A stretch of 64,000 nucleotides of DNA, taken from NCBI RefSeq assembly GCF_018607995.1, contig NZ_JABBAL010000030.1, forward strand, positions 310,001 through 374,000, in the 5' to 3' direction. A program made the translations under genes and the position numbers. Source of the DNA: Planktotalea sp. (lineage in GTDB: Bacteria; Pseudomonadota; Alphaproteobacteria; Rhodobacterales; Rhodobacteraceae). Position 1 is the first letter of the stretch, and every line of letters begins with the position of its first letter. Below are positions 8,508 to 17,276 of the stretch, one piece after another. The notes under the pieces are model-generated. The model was given only the letters and a program-made list of their open reading frames with translations. It did not search any database and was not told where the DNA came from.

Positions 8508-9956
8508 ATGGTCATGACAGCGCGCCGCCTTCTTTCACTAAGCTATAAGCAAAAACTGTTCCTCCTTGGAACCGTTCCGCTGATCGTTGCGGTCGCTGCA
8601 ATTTCGCTGATCGTCGCCTATCAATCACGTCAATTGGCAGAGCGCGAGATTGCCACGCTTGAACAAACCTTGATCGAAGCCAAGAAGGAAGAGCTACGCA
8701 ATTATGTCACACAAGCACGCAATGGATTTTACTTTATCTACGGTAGTGCGCCTCCTGATGATGCTGACGCAAAACAACAGGTGATGCAGATTTTGTCTGC
8801 GATGATCTACGGCGATGAAGGCAGTTTCTTTGTCTATCACTATGATGGCACCAATCTGGTAAGCCCGCGCGACACGCAATTGATCAATGGCAATTGGAGC
8901 GGGTTGAGCGACCCCGAAGGCACACCCATCGTAGATGAGTTGATTAGCATCGCGCGCTCGGGTGCCGGGTACCACAGCTACATCTGGCCTAAGCCCTCAA
9001 CGGGTGAGCCAGCGCGCATGATCACCTATGTGACCAGTTTTCCAAGCTGGCAATGGGCTGTGGGCACAGGTGTTTTCATTGACGATGTCATTGCGACGGT
9101 CGCCACCAGCCGCGCACAGGTAGAGGCGCGCACACGCAGAACCTTTCTCTATATTGGCGCGATAACATTGGCCGCTTTATTGATCGTCTTCGGCTCGGGC
9201 ATGTTGCTCAACATTCGCGAACGCCGCTTGGCGGACACCAAGCTTAAGGCCCTCACCCAGCGCGTCTTTGACGCCCAAGAAGAAGAGCGCGGCCGCGTTG
9301 CGCGCGAATTGCACGACGGGATCAGTCAAACGCTTGTGGGTATTCGCTACGCTTTGGATGTGACGCGCCGCCAGCTGAGCGCCGAGCATCGTGATGTTCC
9401 GAAAACGCTGGATAAAGGCATCGAAGGGCTGGCAAGTGCTGTGCAAGAGATCCGCAGCATAAGCCGCGATTTGCGCCCCGGTGTTCTTGATGACCTAGGG
9501 CTTGGCCCTGCCCTAAAAACCCTCACGGAGGAATTTTCGTATCGCACGGGCATGACGTCCGAATTTTCCACTGTGGTCTTTCGCAACCGGCTTGATGCAG
9601 ATGCCAAGATCGCACTTTATCGTGTGGCCCAAGAGGCGTTGACCAATATCGAACGCCACGCAAATGCCAGTATCGTGCGCGTGTCCGTGCGTGGGGATCG
9701 GCGCGGTGCGATTCTGACAATATCTGATGATGGACAAGGGATAGACCCGTCTCGTAAAGCGGCGAGCCAATCCGCGAATGGCGGCAGTGGTATGCGCAAC
9801 ATGCAAGAACGCATGGAGCAATTGAATGGCGCGTTCAGTGTCACAAGCTCTAAGGAAGGCACCACCATTGAAGCACGCCTGCCCTTAAGTCATATGTTAC
9901 CCCCAGACTCCGAGGGACGTCAGGCGCAAAACGACATCGAGGACCCAAAGCAATGA
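8508..9956 (+). CDS. Sensor histidine kinase with periplasmic Cache domain (HisKA_3 type)
   Basis: This is a membrane sensor of a NarL/DegS-type two-component system. A first membrane span (about residues 17-38) leads into a periplasmic single-Cache-like sensor (GSFFVYHYDGTNLVSP, SWQWAVGTGVFIDD). A second span (about 213-233) is followed by a HisKA_3 dimerisation domain with phosphorylatable His at about 269 (ARELHDGISQ) and a HATPase with EALTNIERHA, DDGQGID and GGSGMRNMQERM. It overlaps the response-regulator gene by 4 bases and is divergent from the TRAP operon, so it probably senses the TRAP substrate or a relative of it. The ligand is unknown. Confidence 0.9.
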   Translation: MVMTARRLLSLSYKQKLFLLGTVPLIVAVAAISLIVAYQSRQLAEREIATLEQTLIEAKKEELRNYVTQARNGFYFIYGSAPPDDADAKQQVMQILSAMIYGDEGSFFVYHYDGTNLVSPRDTQLINGNWSGLSDPEGTPIVDELISIARSGAGYHSYIWPKPSTGEPARMITYVTSFPSWQWAVGTGVFIDDVIATVATSRAQVEARTRRTFLYIGAITLAALLIVFGSGMLLNIRERRLADTKLKALTQRVFDAQEEERGRVARELHDGISQTLVGIRYALDVTRRQLSAEHRDVPKTLDKGIEGLASAVQEIRSISRDLRPGVLDDLGLGPALKTLTEEFSYRTGMTSEFSTVVFRNRLDADAKIALYRVAQEALTNIERHANASIVRVSVRGDRRGAILTISDDGQGIDPSRKAASQSANGGSGMRNMQERMEQLNGAFSVTSSKEGTTIEARLPLSHMLPPDSEGRQAQNDIEDPKQ

Positions 9957-10594
9957 CAACGAAAGTCGCAATTGTTGATGATCACCCTATGGTCGCCGCA
10001 GGGATCAAAGCGATCTTGGAGAGCTTTGACGATATCGACGTTGTGGCTACTTATTCCTCAGGCCAAGACATTATCGACAACGCTGTTGCGCTGGCCCCTG
10101 ATGTGATCCTGCTAGACCTTAACATGCCCGGAATGAACGGTCTCACTACAATTGAATTGTTGCTGGAAGCGCGCGAAGAAACACGCATTTTGGTGCTAAG
10201 TATGCATGACAGCGCGGAGTATATCACCACCGCCCTCAGTCACGGTGCGATGGGTTATGTTCTAAAGGACGTGCCAACTGAGGAAATAAAGACAGCAATC
10301 GATACGGTAATGACGGGCCAACGCTACCTGTGCACGGGCGCAAAAGGATCGCTGGTGCCTGAAGAAGGTGCCGCGACACGCGATGCGCTGACGGGGCGCG
10401 AACAAACGGTCTTACTGCAATTGGCCAAAGGACAATCCAACAAAGAAGTCGCTGCAGCGCTCAACATCTCTGTGCGCACGGTGGAAACGCATCGCAAGAA
10501 CATCAAACGTAAGCTGGGGATATCGTCAACTGCGGGGTTAACCCGCTACGCAATGGAACATGGTGTGTTGCAAGGCACAGGTGCCTTTTTGTGA
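9953..10594 (+). CDS. LuxR/NarL-family response regulator
   Basis: The 213-residue product has a receiver domain (VAIVDDHPMV, phospho-acceptor Asp at about 55 in LLDLNMPG, conserved K in GYVLKDVP) and a C-terminal LuxR-type helix-turn-helix (LTGREQTVLLQLAKGQSNKEVA, then SVRTVETHRKNIKRKL). It is translationally coupled to the kinase (ATGA overlap) and overlaps rluE by 4 bases. The adjacent divergent TRAP operon is the obvious target. Confidence 0.92.
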   Translation: MTTKVAIVDDHPMVAAGIKAILESFDDIDVVATYSSGQDIIDNAVALAPDVILLDLNMPGMNGLTTIELLLEAREETRILVLSMHDSAEYITTALSHGAMGYVLKDVPTEEIKTAIDTVMTGQRYLCTGAKGSLVPEEGAATRDALTGREQTVLLQLAKGQSNKEVAAALNISVRTVETHRKNIKRKLGISSTAGLTRYAMEHGVLQGTGAFL

Positions 10595-11136
10595 GCCGGG
10601 TCATTTTGCTGAACAAACCGTTCGGGGTGCTGTCACAGTTCACCGATAAGGGGCTTGAGGGCATAACCCGCCCCACCCTGTCAGCCTATGTAAATGTACC
10701 GCAGGTCTACCCCGCAGGCCGTCTTGATCGCGATAGCGAAGGATTGTTGGTTTTGACCGACGATGGACGCCTGCAAGCGCAGATCGCAGATCCGAAGTTC
10801 AAAAAGCCGAAGACCTATCTGGTTCTTGTGGAACGTATTCCTAGCGATGATGCGCTGCAAAGCCTGCGCACCGGCATAACCTTAAAAGATGGCATGACGC
10901 GCCCCGCAGAGGTGGAGAGGATCGAGCCACCTGATCTTTGGGAGCGCGACCCGCCCGTGCGCTTTCGCAAATCTGTTCCAGATTGCTGGTTAAAATTGAC
11001 TATCCGCGAAGGCCGCAATCGCCAAGTACGCCGTATGACGGCTGCAGTGGGACATCCAACGTTGCGTTTGGTGCGTTGGACGGTAGGCGATTGGACATTA
11101 GATGGAATTGCATGTGGCGCTTGGCGGGACGCGTGA
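10591..11136 (+). CDS. rluE: 23S rRNA pseudouridine synthase, RluE type
   Basis: This RsuA/RluB/E-family enzyme converts uridine to pseudouridine in 23S rRNA (position 2457 by analogy with E. coli RluE). The short 181-residue form lacks an S4 domain, as in RluE. The catalytic motif AGRLDRDSEGLLVLTDDG contains the nucleophilic Asp in RLD. The C-terminal REGRNRQVRRMTAAVGHPTLRLVR motif is intact. It starts at GTG 10591, which overlaps the TGA of the response regulator, so it is probably co-transcribed though unrelated in function. Confidence 0.9.
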   Translation: MSRVILLNKPFGVLSQFTDKGLEGITRPTLSAYVNVPQVYPAGRLDRDSEGLLVLTDDGRLQAQIADPKFKKPKTYLVLVERIPSDDALQSLRTGITLKDGMTRPAEVERIEPPDLWERDPPVRFRKSVPDCWLKLTIREGRNRQVRRMTAAVGHPTLRLVRWTVGDWTLDGIACGAWRDA

Positions 11137-11167
11137 CGGGCTTCGACTTTTTTAGAAAAATCGCTCC

Positions 11168-11875
11168 CTATAGTTCAACCCGCACCTCATGCATCCAAAG
11201 CTTTGCAGGCCGCGAGAGCATAAAGACAACCACATCAGCTAAATCATCAGGCTCTGTGAATATATGATTTGGCACGTCTTCACCCGCTTTCGCGAACATG
11301 CCTGTATTCGTGCCACTTTGATACAAGCCTGCTACGCGGACACCGCTCTCTGCTTCGTCCTCTTTGAGAACTTCGGTAAACCCGCGCATGCCGTATTTGC
11401 TTGCCGTATATACCGATTGGCCCGCCTGAGCTATCACGCCTGACTTAGAGATTACGTTCAAAACAGCCGCTTCATCTTGTGCACGCAATGTCGGCAAAAC
11501 GTTCCGTGTTAAGATCATCGCGGCTGTCAGATTGACCTGCACGGTTTGCAAAAGCGTCGCTTCATAAATCGTATCAAGTGGGCCAGTTTTATGCCAAACC
11601 CCTGCGTTGTTGATCAAGATATCAAGACCGCCCATCTGCGATACAATCTGCGCACCCAAACCACTCACCACACTCGTATCATTCAGATCCGCCGCAAATA
11701 TATGCGCGCGCGCTCCACTTACACTTTCAACCTCGCGCTTGACTGCCTCAAGACGCGCAGTATCGCGCCCCAAGATTGCCAACTCGCACCCGGCCTCGGC
11801 CAACTTCAAACAAATATGTCGTCCGATTCCATCGCTTCCGCCGCTTACGGCGACTCTCTTGCCTGCTAAGTCCAT
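11168..11875 (-). CDS. Short-chain dehydrogenase/reductase
   Basis: The 235-residue product is a classical SDR with an NAD(P)-binding Rossmann fold. The glycine motif SGGSDGIG is at residues 10-17, where Ser replaces the usual Thr. NNAGVW follows, and the catalytic Tyr and Lys are in YTASK. The C-terminus is short and lacks extra domains. The substrate cannot be told from sequence. It is convergent with rluE and no operon partner is evident. Confidence 0.9.
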   Translation of the reverse strand: MDLAGKRVAVSGGSDGIGRHICLKLAEAGCELAILGRDTARLEAVKREVESVSGARAHIFAADLNDTSVVSGLGAQIVSQMGGLDILINNAGVWHKTGPLDTIYEATLLQTVQVNLTAAMILTRNVLPTLRAQDEAAVLNVISKSGVIAQAGQSVYTASKYGMRGFTEVLKEDEAESGVRVAGLYQSGTNTGMFAKAGEDVPNHIFTEPDDLADVVVFMLSRPAKLWMHEVRVEL

Positions 11876-12022
11876 CTCAATCTCCCATTTGGGCCCTTGC
11901 TAACACGGCCAAAAGGCATCGAAAAGCGTCGCAGCTTCCATCATATGTCCCAAAATACCCATTTTGCGCAACAAACGGAAAGAAAATCTTACACTGACGT
12001 CACTTTTTTCGTAGGCAGACTG

Positions 12023-12051
12023 TTGACGACCCTATTTAAGAGACATAGTGT
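12023..12051 (+). promoter_or_regulatory. Likely ilv operon promoter
   Basis: TTGACG at 12023-12028 is a good -35 element. A weak -10 (TAGTGT, 12046-12051) follows after 17 bases. A transcript from about 12058 would carry the leader peptide at 12080. The -35 is convincing, the -10 is not strong. Confidence 0.45.
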
Positions 12052-12079
12052 CTGCAGACGCAAAGAGGAGCGATCAGTG

Positions 12080-12127
12080 ATGAAAGACGTCGTCGTCATT
12101 CTAATTCGAAAGCGCATGGAGCCGTAA
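12080..12127 (+). CDS. ilv operon leader peptide (attenuator)
   Basis: A 15-residue reading frame, MKDVVVILIRKRMEP, is packed with valine, isoleucine and leucine (VVVILI) and is followed at once by a terminator-type hairpin before ilvB. This is the classical layout of transcription attenuation: ribosomes stalled on branched-chain codons when the charged tRNAs are scarce would prevent terminator formation. GAGGAG (12064-12069) is the ribosome site. An in-frame GTG directly before the ATG is an alternative start. Confidence 0.8.
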   Translation: MKDVVVILIRKRMEP

Positions 12128-12151
12128 GGCAGCCCGTGAGGGAACCCATGC

Positions 12152-12182
12152 GCCCCCGCCAGTCAGGACGGGGGCTTTTTTT
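12152..12182 (+). terminator. Attenuator terminator upstream of ilvB
   Basis: GCCCCCG (12152-12158) pairs perfectly with CGGGGGC (12169-12175) and is followed by seven T (12176-12182). It begins 24 bases after the leader-peptide stop and ends about 40 bases before ilvB. Upstream G-rich segments (GTGAGGGAACCC) could pair with its left arm as an antiterminator. Confidence 0.8.
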
Positions 12183-12224
12183 ATGTGTAACAGTTTTGAA
12201 CGCCTATGAGATGGAGACAGGCGC

Positions 12225-13979
12225 ATGGCCCAGAAAATGACCGGTGCAGACATGGTAATTCAAGCTCTGAAGGATCAGGGCGTCGATACCGTCTTTGGAT
12301 ACCCTGGTGGTGCTGTCCTACCGATTTATGATGCTATTTTTAACCAAAATGGCATTCGTCACGTGCTTGCGCGTCACGAACAAGGAGCTGTGCATGCAGC
12401 GGAAGGTTATGCGCGCTCAACGGGCAAGCCCGGCGTGTGCCTTGTGACTTCTGGCCCCGGTGCCACAAACGCGGTGACAGGTTTGACGGATGCGCTGATG
12501 GACAGCATTCCAATTGTTGTTTTGACGGGCCAAGTGCCAACTTTCATGATCGGCTCTGACGCGTTCCAAGAAGCTGATACCGTTGGTATCACACGTCCCT
12601 GCACGAAGCACAATTGGTTGGTGAAAGAAACCTCCAAGCTTGCGAGCACTGTGCATGAGGCATTTCATGTCGCCACAACAGGCCGTCCCGGCCCTGTTCT
12701 CGTGGACATCCCAAAGGACGTGCAGTTCGCCACAGATGAGTACACCCCACCAGCAGAGGCAGACCTTGGGCATTATCAGCCGCAAGTTAAAGGTGATCTA
12801 GAGACGATTACCGAGCTTGTCGAAGCCATTGAGCAAGCAGAGCGTCCGATCTTTTACACAGGCGGTGGCGTGATCAACTCTGGTCCCGCAGCCAGCCAGC
12901 TTTTGCGCGAACTTGTGGGTGCAACAGGCTTTCCCATTACATCTACGTTGATGGGGCTTGGCTGCTATCCTGCATCCGGTGAAAGCTGGATTGGCATGCT
13001 TGGTATGCACGGGCTTTATGAGGCCAATATGGCAATGCATGGCTGTGACTTGATGATCAACATTGGTGCGCGTTTTGATGACCGCATCACGGGTGTGCTT
13101 GATGCGTTTAGTCCTGATAGTCGCAAAGCACATATCGATATTGATCCAAGCTCCATCAACAAAGCGATCCGCGTGGAGATGCCAATTGTCGGCGATGTTG
13201 CACATGTTTTGGAAGATCTGCTGAATGTTTGGAAAGCACGCGGTCGCAAAACTAATTCTGCTGCCGTTAAGAAATGGTGGGGTCAGATTGATGAATGGCG
13301 CAAAGTTGAGTGCTTGAAGTTCGAGCAAAAGGGCAAGGTTATCAAGCCACAACACGCGCTTGCACGTTTGGAAGCGCTGACAAAGAAACATGACCGCTAC
13401 ATCACGACTGAAGTTGGTCAGCATCAGATGTGGGCCGCGCAGTATCTGGGGTTTGAAGATCCAAACCGTTGGATGACATCGGGTGGTTTGGGCACGATGG
13501 GCTACGGCTTCCCCGCTTCCATCGGTGTGCAAATGGCACATCCTGATGCGCTTGTGATTAATGTCGCAGGCGAAGCAAGCTGGTTGATGAATATGCAAGA
13601 ACTGGGCACTGCGATGCAATATCGCCTACCCGTAAAGCAGTTCATTTTGAACAACGAACGTTTGGGCATGGTACGTCAATGGCAAGAACTCTTGCACGGT
13701 GAGCGCTATTCCGAGAGCTGGTCTGAATCCCTGCCCGACTTCGTCAAGTTGGCGGAAGCTTTTGGTGCGAAAGGCATTTTGTGCTCTGATCCCGATACGC
13801 TTGATGATGCAATCATGGAAATGATCACACACGACGGGCCGGTGCTGTTTGATTGCCTCGTCGAGAAGCACGAAAACTGCTTCCCGATGATCCCGTCAGG
13901 CAAGGCGCATAATGAAATGCTCTTGGGTGAAGCGGACACGCAGGGTGTGATTGATGCGAAGGGCTCTGTGCTAGTTTAG
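12225..13979 (+). CDS. ilvB: Acetolactate synthase, large (catalytic) subunit
   Basis: This ThDP- and FAD-dependent enzyme makes acetolactate or acetohydroxybutyrate, the first common step to valine, leucine and isoleucine. The 584-residue product has the catalytic Glu in ARHEQGAVHAAEGYAR (near residue 53), the FAD-binding centre, and the ThDP/metal motif. The metal motif reads AGEASWLMN, with Glu at about 450 where most homologues have Asp (GDGS or GDAS); I believe this is common in Rhodobacterales. FILNNERLGMVRQWQELLHG follows. It is controlled by the upstream leader-peptide attenuator and followed by ilvN 75 bases on. Confidence 0.95.
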   Translation: MAQKMTGADMVIQALKDQGVDTVFGYPGGAVLPIYDAIFNQNGIRHVLARHEQGAVHAAEGYARSTGKPGVCLVTSGPGATNAVTGLTDALMDSIPIVVLTGQVPTFMIGSDAFQEADTVGITRPCTKHNWLVKETSKLASTVHEAFHVATTGRPGPVLVDIPKDVQFATDEYTPPAEADLGHYQPQVKGDLETITELVEAIEQAERPIFYTGGGVINSGPAASQLLRELVGATGFPITSTLMGLGCYPASGESWIGMLGMHGLYEANMAMHGCDLMINIGARFDDRITGVLDAFSPDSRKAHIDIDPSSINKAIRVEMPIVGDVAHVLEDLLNVWKARGRKTNSAAVKKWWGQIDEWRKVECLKFEQKGKVIKPQHALARLEALTKKHDRYITTEVGQHQMWAAQYLGFEDPNRWMTSGGLGTMGYGFPASIGVQMAHPDALVINVAGEASWLMNMQELGTAMQYRLPVKQFILNNERLGMVRQWQELLHGERYSESWSESLPDFVKLAEAFGAKGILCSDPDTLDDAIMEMITHDGPVLFDCLVEKHENCFPMIPSGKAHNEMLLGEADTQGVIDAKGSVLV

Positions 13980-13996
13980 CACGAGTTGATCTATTG

Positions 13997-14049
13997 CAGT
14001 GGGGGCTTGCCCCCACACCCCTAAGGTATTTGAAGACCAAAGAAGGACA
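13997..14049 (+). repeat. Intergenic hairpin/REP-like element between ilvB and ilvN
   Basis: GTGGGGG and CCCCCAC (13999-14005 and 14010-14016) form a perfect stem around CTTG. The hairpin is followed by CCCTAAGGTATTTGAAGACC and AAAGAAGG. From memory, similar GC hairpin plus GGTATTT/GAAGAAGG-type strings occur repeatedly between genes in Rhodobacterales genomes. Only one copy is obvious in this window. It may tune ilvN expression. Confidence 0.45.
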
Positions 14050-14054
14050 AGAAA

Positions 14055-14615
14055 ATGTCACCTCTTAAGATCAAAAAAGGCGCGACTAGCCATTCTGCAT
14101 ATAATTTGCGTCCAAATTTTTCCGACGTTCAAGAAAGCCATACATTGGCAATCATCGTCGATAACGAGGCCGGTGTTCTGGCACGTGTGATCGGACTTTT
14201 TGCAGGGCGCGGCTATAATATCGAAAGCCTGACAGTGGCCGAGATCGATCATTCTGGCAATCTGAGCCGGATCACTGTCGTAACCACAGGTACACCGCAA
14301 GTAATCAATCAGATCAAAGCGCAACTCGGGCGGATTGTTCCTGTCCATCAAGTCAACGATCTGACCGTTGAAGGTCAATCGGTTGAGCGCGAGTTAGCCC
14401 TGTTCAAAGTGGAGGGTACTGGTGACAAGCGCGTCGAAGCATTGCGGCTGGCGGATATCTTCCGCGCCAACGTTGTGGATAGCACATTGGAGAGCTTTGT
14501 GTTCGAGCTTACGGGACCATCCGAAAAGATTGACGCCTTTGCGGATCTTATGCGCCCGCTTGGTCTAAGCGAACTGGCGCGTACGGGCGTTGCCGCCCTG
14601 TCGCGCGGGACGTAA
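14055..14615 (+). CDS. ilvN: Acetolactate synthase, small (regulatory) subunit
   Basis: The 186-residue product is the valine-sensing regulatory subunit that activates the large subunit. The ACT domain is at residues about 26-100 (SHTLAIIVDNEAGVLARVIG, RGYNIESLTVAEID). The C-terminal ALS_ss domain follows (ELALFKVEG, ALRLADIFRANVVD, FELTGPSEKIDAF). The start at ATG 14055 follows AAGGACAAG. It belongs to the ilvB operon. Confidence 0.94.
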   Translation: MSPLKIKKGATSHSAYNLRPNFSDVQESHTLAIIVDNEAGVLARVIGLFAGRGYNIESLTVAEIDHSGNLSRITVVTTGTPQVINQIKAQLGRIVPVHQVNDLTVEGQSVERELALFKVEGTGDKRVEALRLADIFRANVVDSTLESFVFELTGPSEKIDAFADLMRPLGLSELARTGVAALSRGT

Positions 14616-14618
14616 GTC

Positions 14619-15002
14619 CTAGTCAGCCCCCGGCGCGGCAGATTTATACTTCTGCCGCGTTTCCGCAAAGTCAATTACACTGCATGATTGTTTCTTAGGC
14701 GGTGCTAGGCGCGCTTTGTCCCGTTCAGGCATCGCCTTTTTGATGTCTGATTTAACGGACTGTGCTTTCGCCAGCACTCCATCCAAATCGGCACAATAAT
14801 GCTGTGCAATTTTCCGCGGGTTCTGAGCAAGGCGCATCGTGCGATGTTCAGCCAAATCGAACTGAATAAGATCACCTTGATCAACTTTCAAAATATCGTC
14901 GGCATGGTTGTGCTGACCCAAAAAGGTTAGTTTACCATGATTTTCACACCAGATGATCGCTTTGCTCTCAGTGGCGTCTGTCCAGATTACAACCCCAAGC
15001 AT
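14619..15002 (-). CDS. Conserved hypothetical protein
   Basis: The 127-residue product is not one I can place in a named family. It begins MLGVVIWTDATESKAIIWCENHGKL, a small beta-rich stretch reminiscent of cold-shock-like or OB-type segments, followed by an acidic middle and a basic C-terminal tail (KKAMPERDKARLAPPKKQS). There is no signal peptide or membrane span. It is convergent with ilvN, 3 bases from its stop. Codon use looks like that of its neighbours, so it is likely real. Confidence 0.6.
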   Translation of the reverse strand: MLGVVIWTDATESKAIIWCENHGKLTFLGQHNHADDILKVDQGDLIQFDLAEHRTMRLAQNPRKIAQHYCADLDGVLAKAQSVKSDIKKAMPERDKARLAPPKKQSCSVIDFAETRQKYKSAAPGAD

Positions 15003-15221
15003 ATTGCCCTTTCCACGAAACCTGGGGGAAGTATGACGGCAATCGCGGGGATCACCACTGCTTTTGACGCATCGTTCGCGTGCAATTTATGGTCAAGTTT
15101 CGCACAATTGAAACAATTTTGACTCTGCTTGTGTCAGTTTTGTATCAAATTATCCAAACATGTTCATTTTTGAACTCCTGAAGAAAACAAATCCCGAAAT
15201 GACGACGACAGAGCACTGCTA

Positions 15222-16018
15222 ATGGATAAGATAGCTCGCCCGGTCGCGATCCGTGCTCAATTTGCACGAAACCTCAGGTTGTTGTGCGCAGGTTACCCCT
15301 CTGTGTCTAAAGTTTGCCGCCAGCTTGAGATCAATCGTGCGCAGTTCAATCGCTATCTGAATGGCGAAAGTTATCCGCGCCCTGATATGCTTGCCCGGAT
15401 TTGTGACTTCTTCGAAACCGATGCGCGCATTCTGATCAAGCCGCTTGAAGACATTGCTCAGGTAAAGCCCGACCTGTTGTCTCACCCAGAAATTCGCGAT
15501 TTTGCCGCCCCTGAAACAACACGCATTCCCGAGGACACCTTGCCCACCGGGTTTTGCCGCTTTACGCGTCAGAGTTTCCTTTTCCCAGAACGCTATATCT
15601 TGGGTCTAATTTTCTCTATCGCAAAGACGGTTGGACCTTTCTCAAAGGCTCTGAGGCGCGTCAGTCTTTGAGCGAACAAGGCTTGTCCAATGAACCCTTC
15701 GTACGCCAATTCAAAGGCTATGCTCAAAAGATTGAAGATGGCATTAACATTGTCGTGTCAAGTCGCAACGCGATAACTTACACCAACAGCTTCATCACAC
15801 CTGTAGCCTCATTTGATCGCAATTTTTGGCAAGGCTATTCGACCCGCACGGTGCATGAAGCGATTAATACAGCACGCGCAACGCGCTTGGCCTATGAGTT
15901 TATGGGCGGATCAACAAAGTTGATCTTGGAAACCGCTCGAAATACCGGCTTTTGTGAGCCAGAGAACTTGCCGTCGTATCACCAGCGTTTATTGCGCATT
16001 GGAGAGCCCTTCTACTAA
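15222..16018 (+). pseudogene. XRE-type helix-turn-helix regulator, frameshifted
   Basis: The frame from ATG 15222 begins with a helix-turn-helix (SVSKVCRQLEINRAQFNRYLNGESYPRPDML, about residues 27-57). It continues to ERYILG and then loses sense. The adjacent frame carries on with SNFLYRKDGWTFLKGSE and ends at 16018 with LLRIGEPFY. One missing base near the GGG at 15602-15604 explains the switch. Restored, the protein would have about 265 residues with an unknown C-terminal ligand-like domain. The N-terminal DNA-binding part could still be made as a 149-residue truncated protein. It lies before the Rieske gene and may have regulated it. Confidence 0.75.
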
Positions 16019-16115
16019 AACGCAAGTCGCGTTGAGAAAAGTTGGCGTCGTTCACAGACCTTAGATATGCAACACGGCTTGCTAGTCTCAGGAGACATGC
16101 TCGGGAGGCGAAACC

Positions 16116-17276
16116 ATGACTGCACCACTCACAAACTTATCAGCTGTACGCCGCCCCGTGAGCGAAGCGCAGGGCCTGCCTAACCCACATTATATAGACA
16201 GCCAGATGTTTAACGAAGAGAAGCACGCGGTATTGTTTTCATCTTGGTCCGGCCTTGCCGTCACGGCCGATGTGCCAGAGATTGGCGACGCAGTCCCAAT
16301 GACATTCCTCGGCATGCCTTTGTTGGTGATCCGCGACAAATCCGGTACCCTACGTGTGTTTCAAAACACTTGCCGCCATCGCGGAATGATCCTTGTCGAG
16401 GAGCCCCGTAAAATTGAAGGGGCTATCCGCTGCCCTTATCATAGCTGGTGTTACAGCACAGAAGGCCGCCTTGTGAGCACACCGCACGTCGGTGGCCCCG
16501 GTCAGAACACACACGAAAGCATTGACCGTAATCTTCTTGGTTTGATCGAAGTGCGCAGCCATATTTGGCGCGATGTCATCTGGATCAACATCGACGGAAC
16601 CGCCCTGCCCTTTGAAGATGTCAACGCTGATCTAATCGCGCGGTGGGCCGAATTTGACAAACCACTCTTTCATGGCGGTTCGGATAGTGTGTTTCAGCTT
16701 GAGGTGAAGTGCAATTGGAAGCTCGCCGTTGAGAACTATTGCGAGAGTTATCATCTCCCTTGGGTGCATCCCGGCTTGAATAGTTATTCGCGTCTTGAAG
16801 ATCACTATCATATCGAAAAACAGGACTCCTATTCCGGGCAAGGCACATTGGTTTACCGCCAACTAAAAGGCGCAGAGGGCCAAGTATTTGCGGACTTCGA
16901 GGACGTGGGCGAAAAGTGGAACGAGGCCGCAGAGTATATTTCGGTTTATCCCAACGTTTTGCTTGGTGTGCACCGCGATCATGCGTTTGCCATTGTCTTG
17001 GTGCCTGAAAGCACGGAGCGCACGGTGGAAAACATTCACCTGTATTATGCGACCCCCCAAACCGATGACGCGATGCGCGCAGCCAACACCGAACAATGGA
17101 AGTTGGTCTTCGAGGAAGATATTTTCGTCGTTGAAGGCATGCAAAAGGGCCGCCATTCGCCCAACTTTGATGGCGGACGTTTCTCTGCCGTGATGGATAG
17201 CCCGACGCATAGTTTTCATGCATGGGTCGCGGGCAAGATCGAGAGCTATCGCGCCACGGCCCAAGCTGCAGAATGA
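16116..17276 (+). CDS. Rieske [2Fe-2S] ring-hydroxylating oxygenase, alpha subunit
   Basis: This 386-residue protein is the terminal oxygenase component of a Rieske non-heme iron system. The Rieske centre is complete: C86-x-H88 in CRHRG and C106-x2-H109 in CPYHSW. The catalytic domain carries the mononuclear-iron motif (NWKLAVENYCESYHLPWVHPG). The closest types are GbcA/choline-monooxygenase-like and related quaternary-amine or aromatic oxygenases, and the substrate is not decided by sequence. No reductase is encoded nearby, so electrons must come from a separate partner. It overlaps the next small gene by 4 bases. Confidence 0.88.
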   Translation: MTAPLTNLSAVRRPVSEAQGLPNPHYIDSQMFNEEKHAVLFSSWSGLAVTADVPEIGDAVPMTFLGMPLLVIRDKSGTLRVFQNTCRHRGMILVEEPRKIEGAIRCPYHSWCYSTEGRLVSTPHVGGPGQNTHESIDRNLLGLIEVRSHIWRDVIWINIDGTALPFEDVNADLIARWAEFDKPLFHGGSDSVFQLEVKCNWKLAVENYCESYHLPWVHPGLNSYSRLEDHYHIEKQDSYSGQGTLVYRQLKGAEGQVFADFEDVGEKWNEAAEYISVYPNVLLGVHRDHAFAIVLVPESTERTVENIHLYYATPQTDDAMRAANTEQWKLVFEEDIFVVEGMQKGRHSPNFDGGRFSAVMDSPTHSFHAWVAGKIESYRATAQAAE

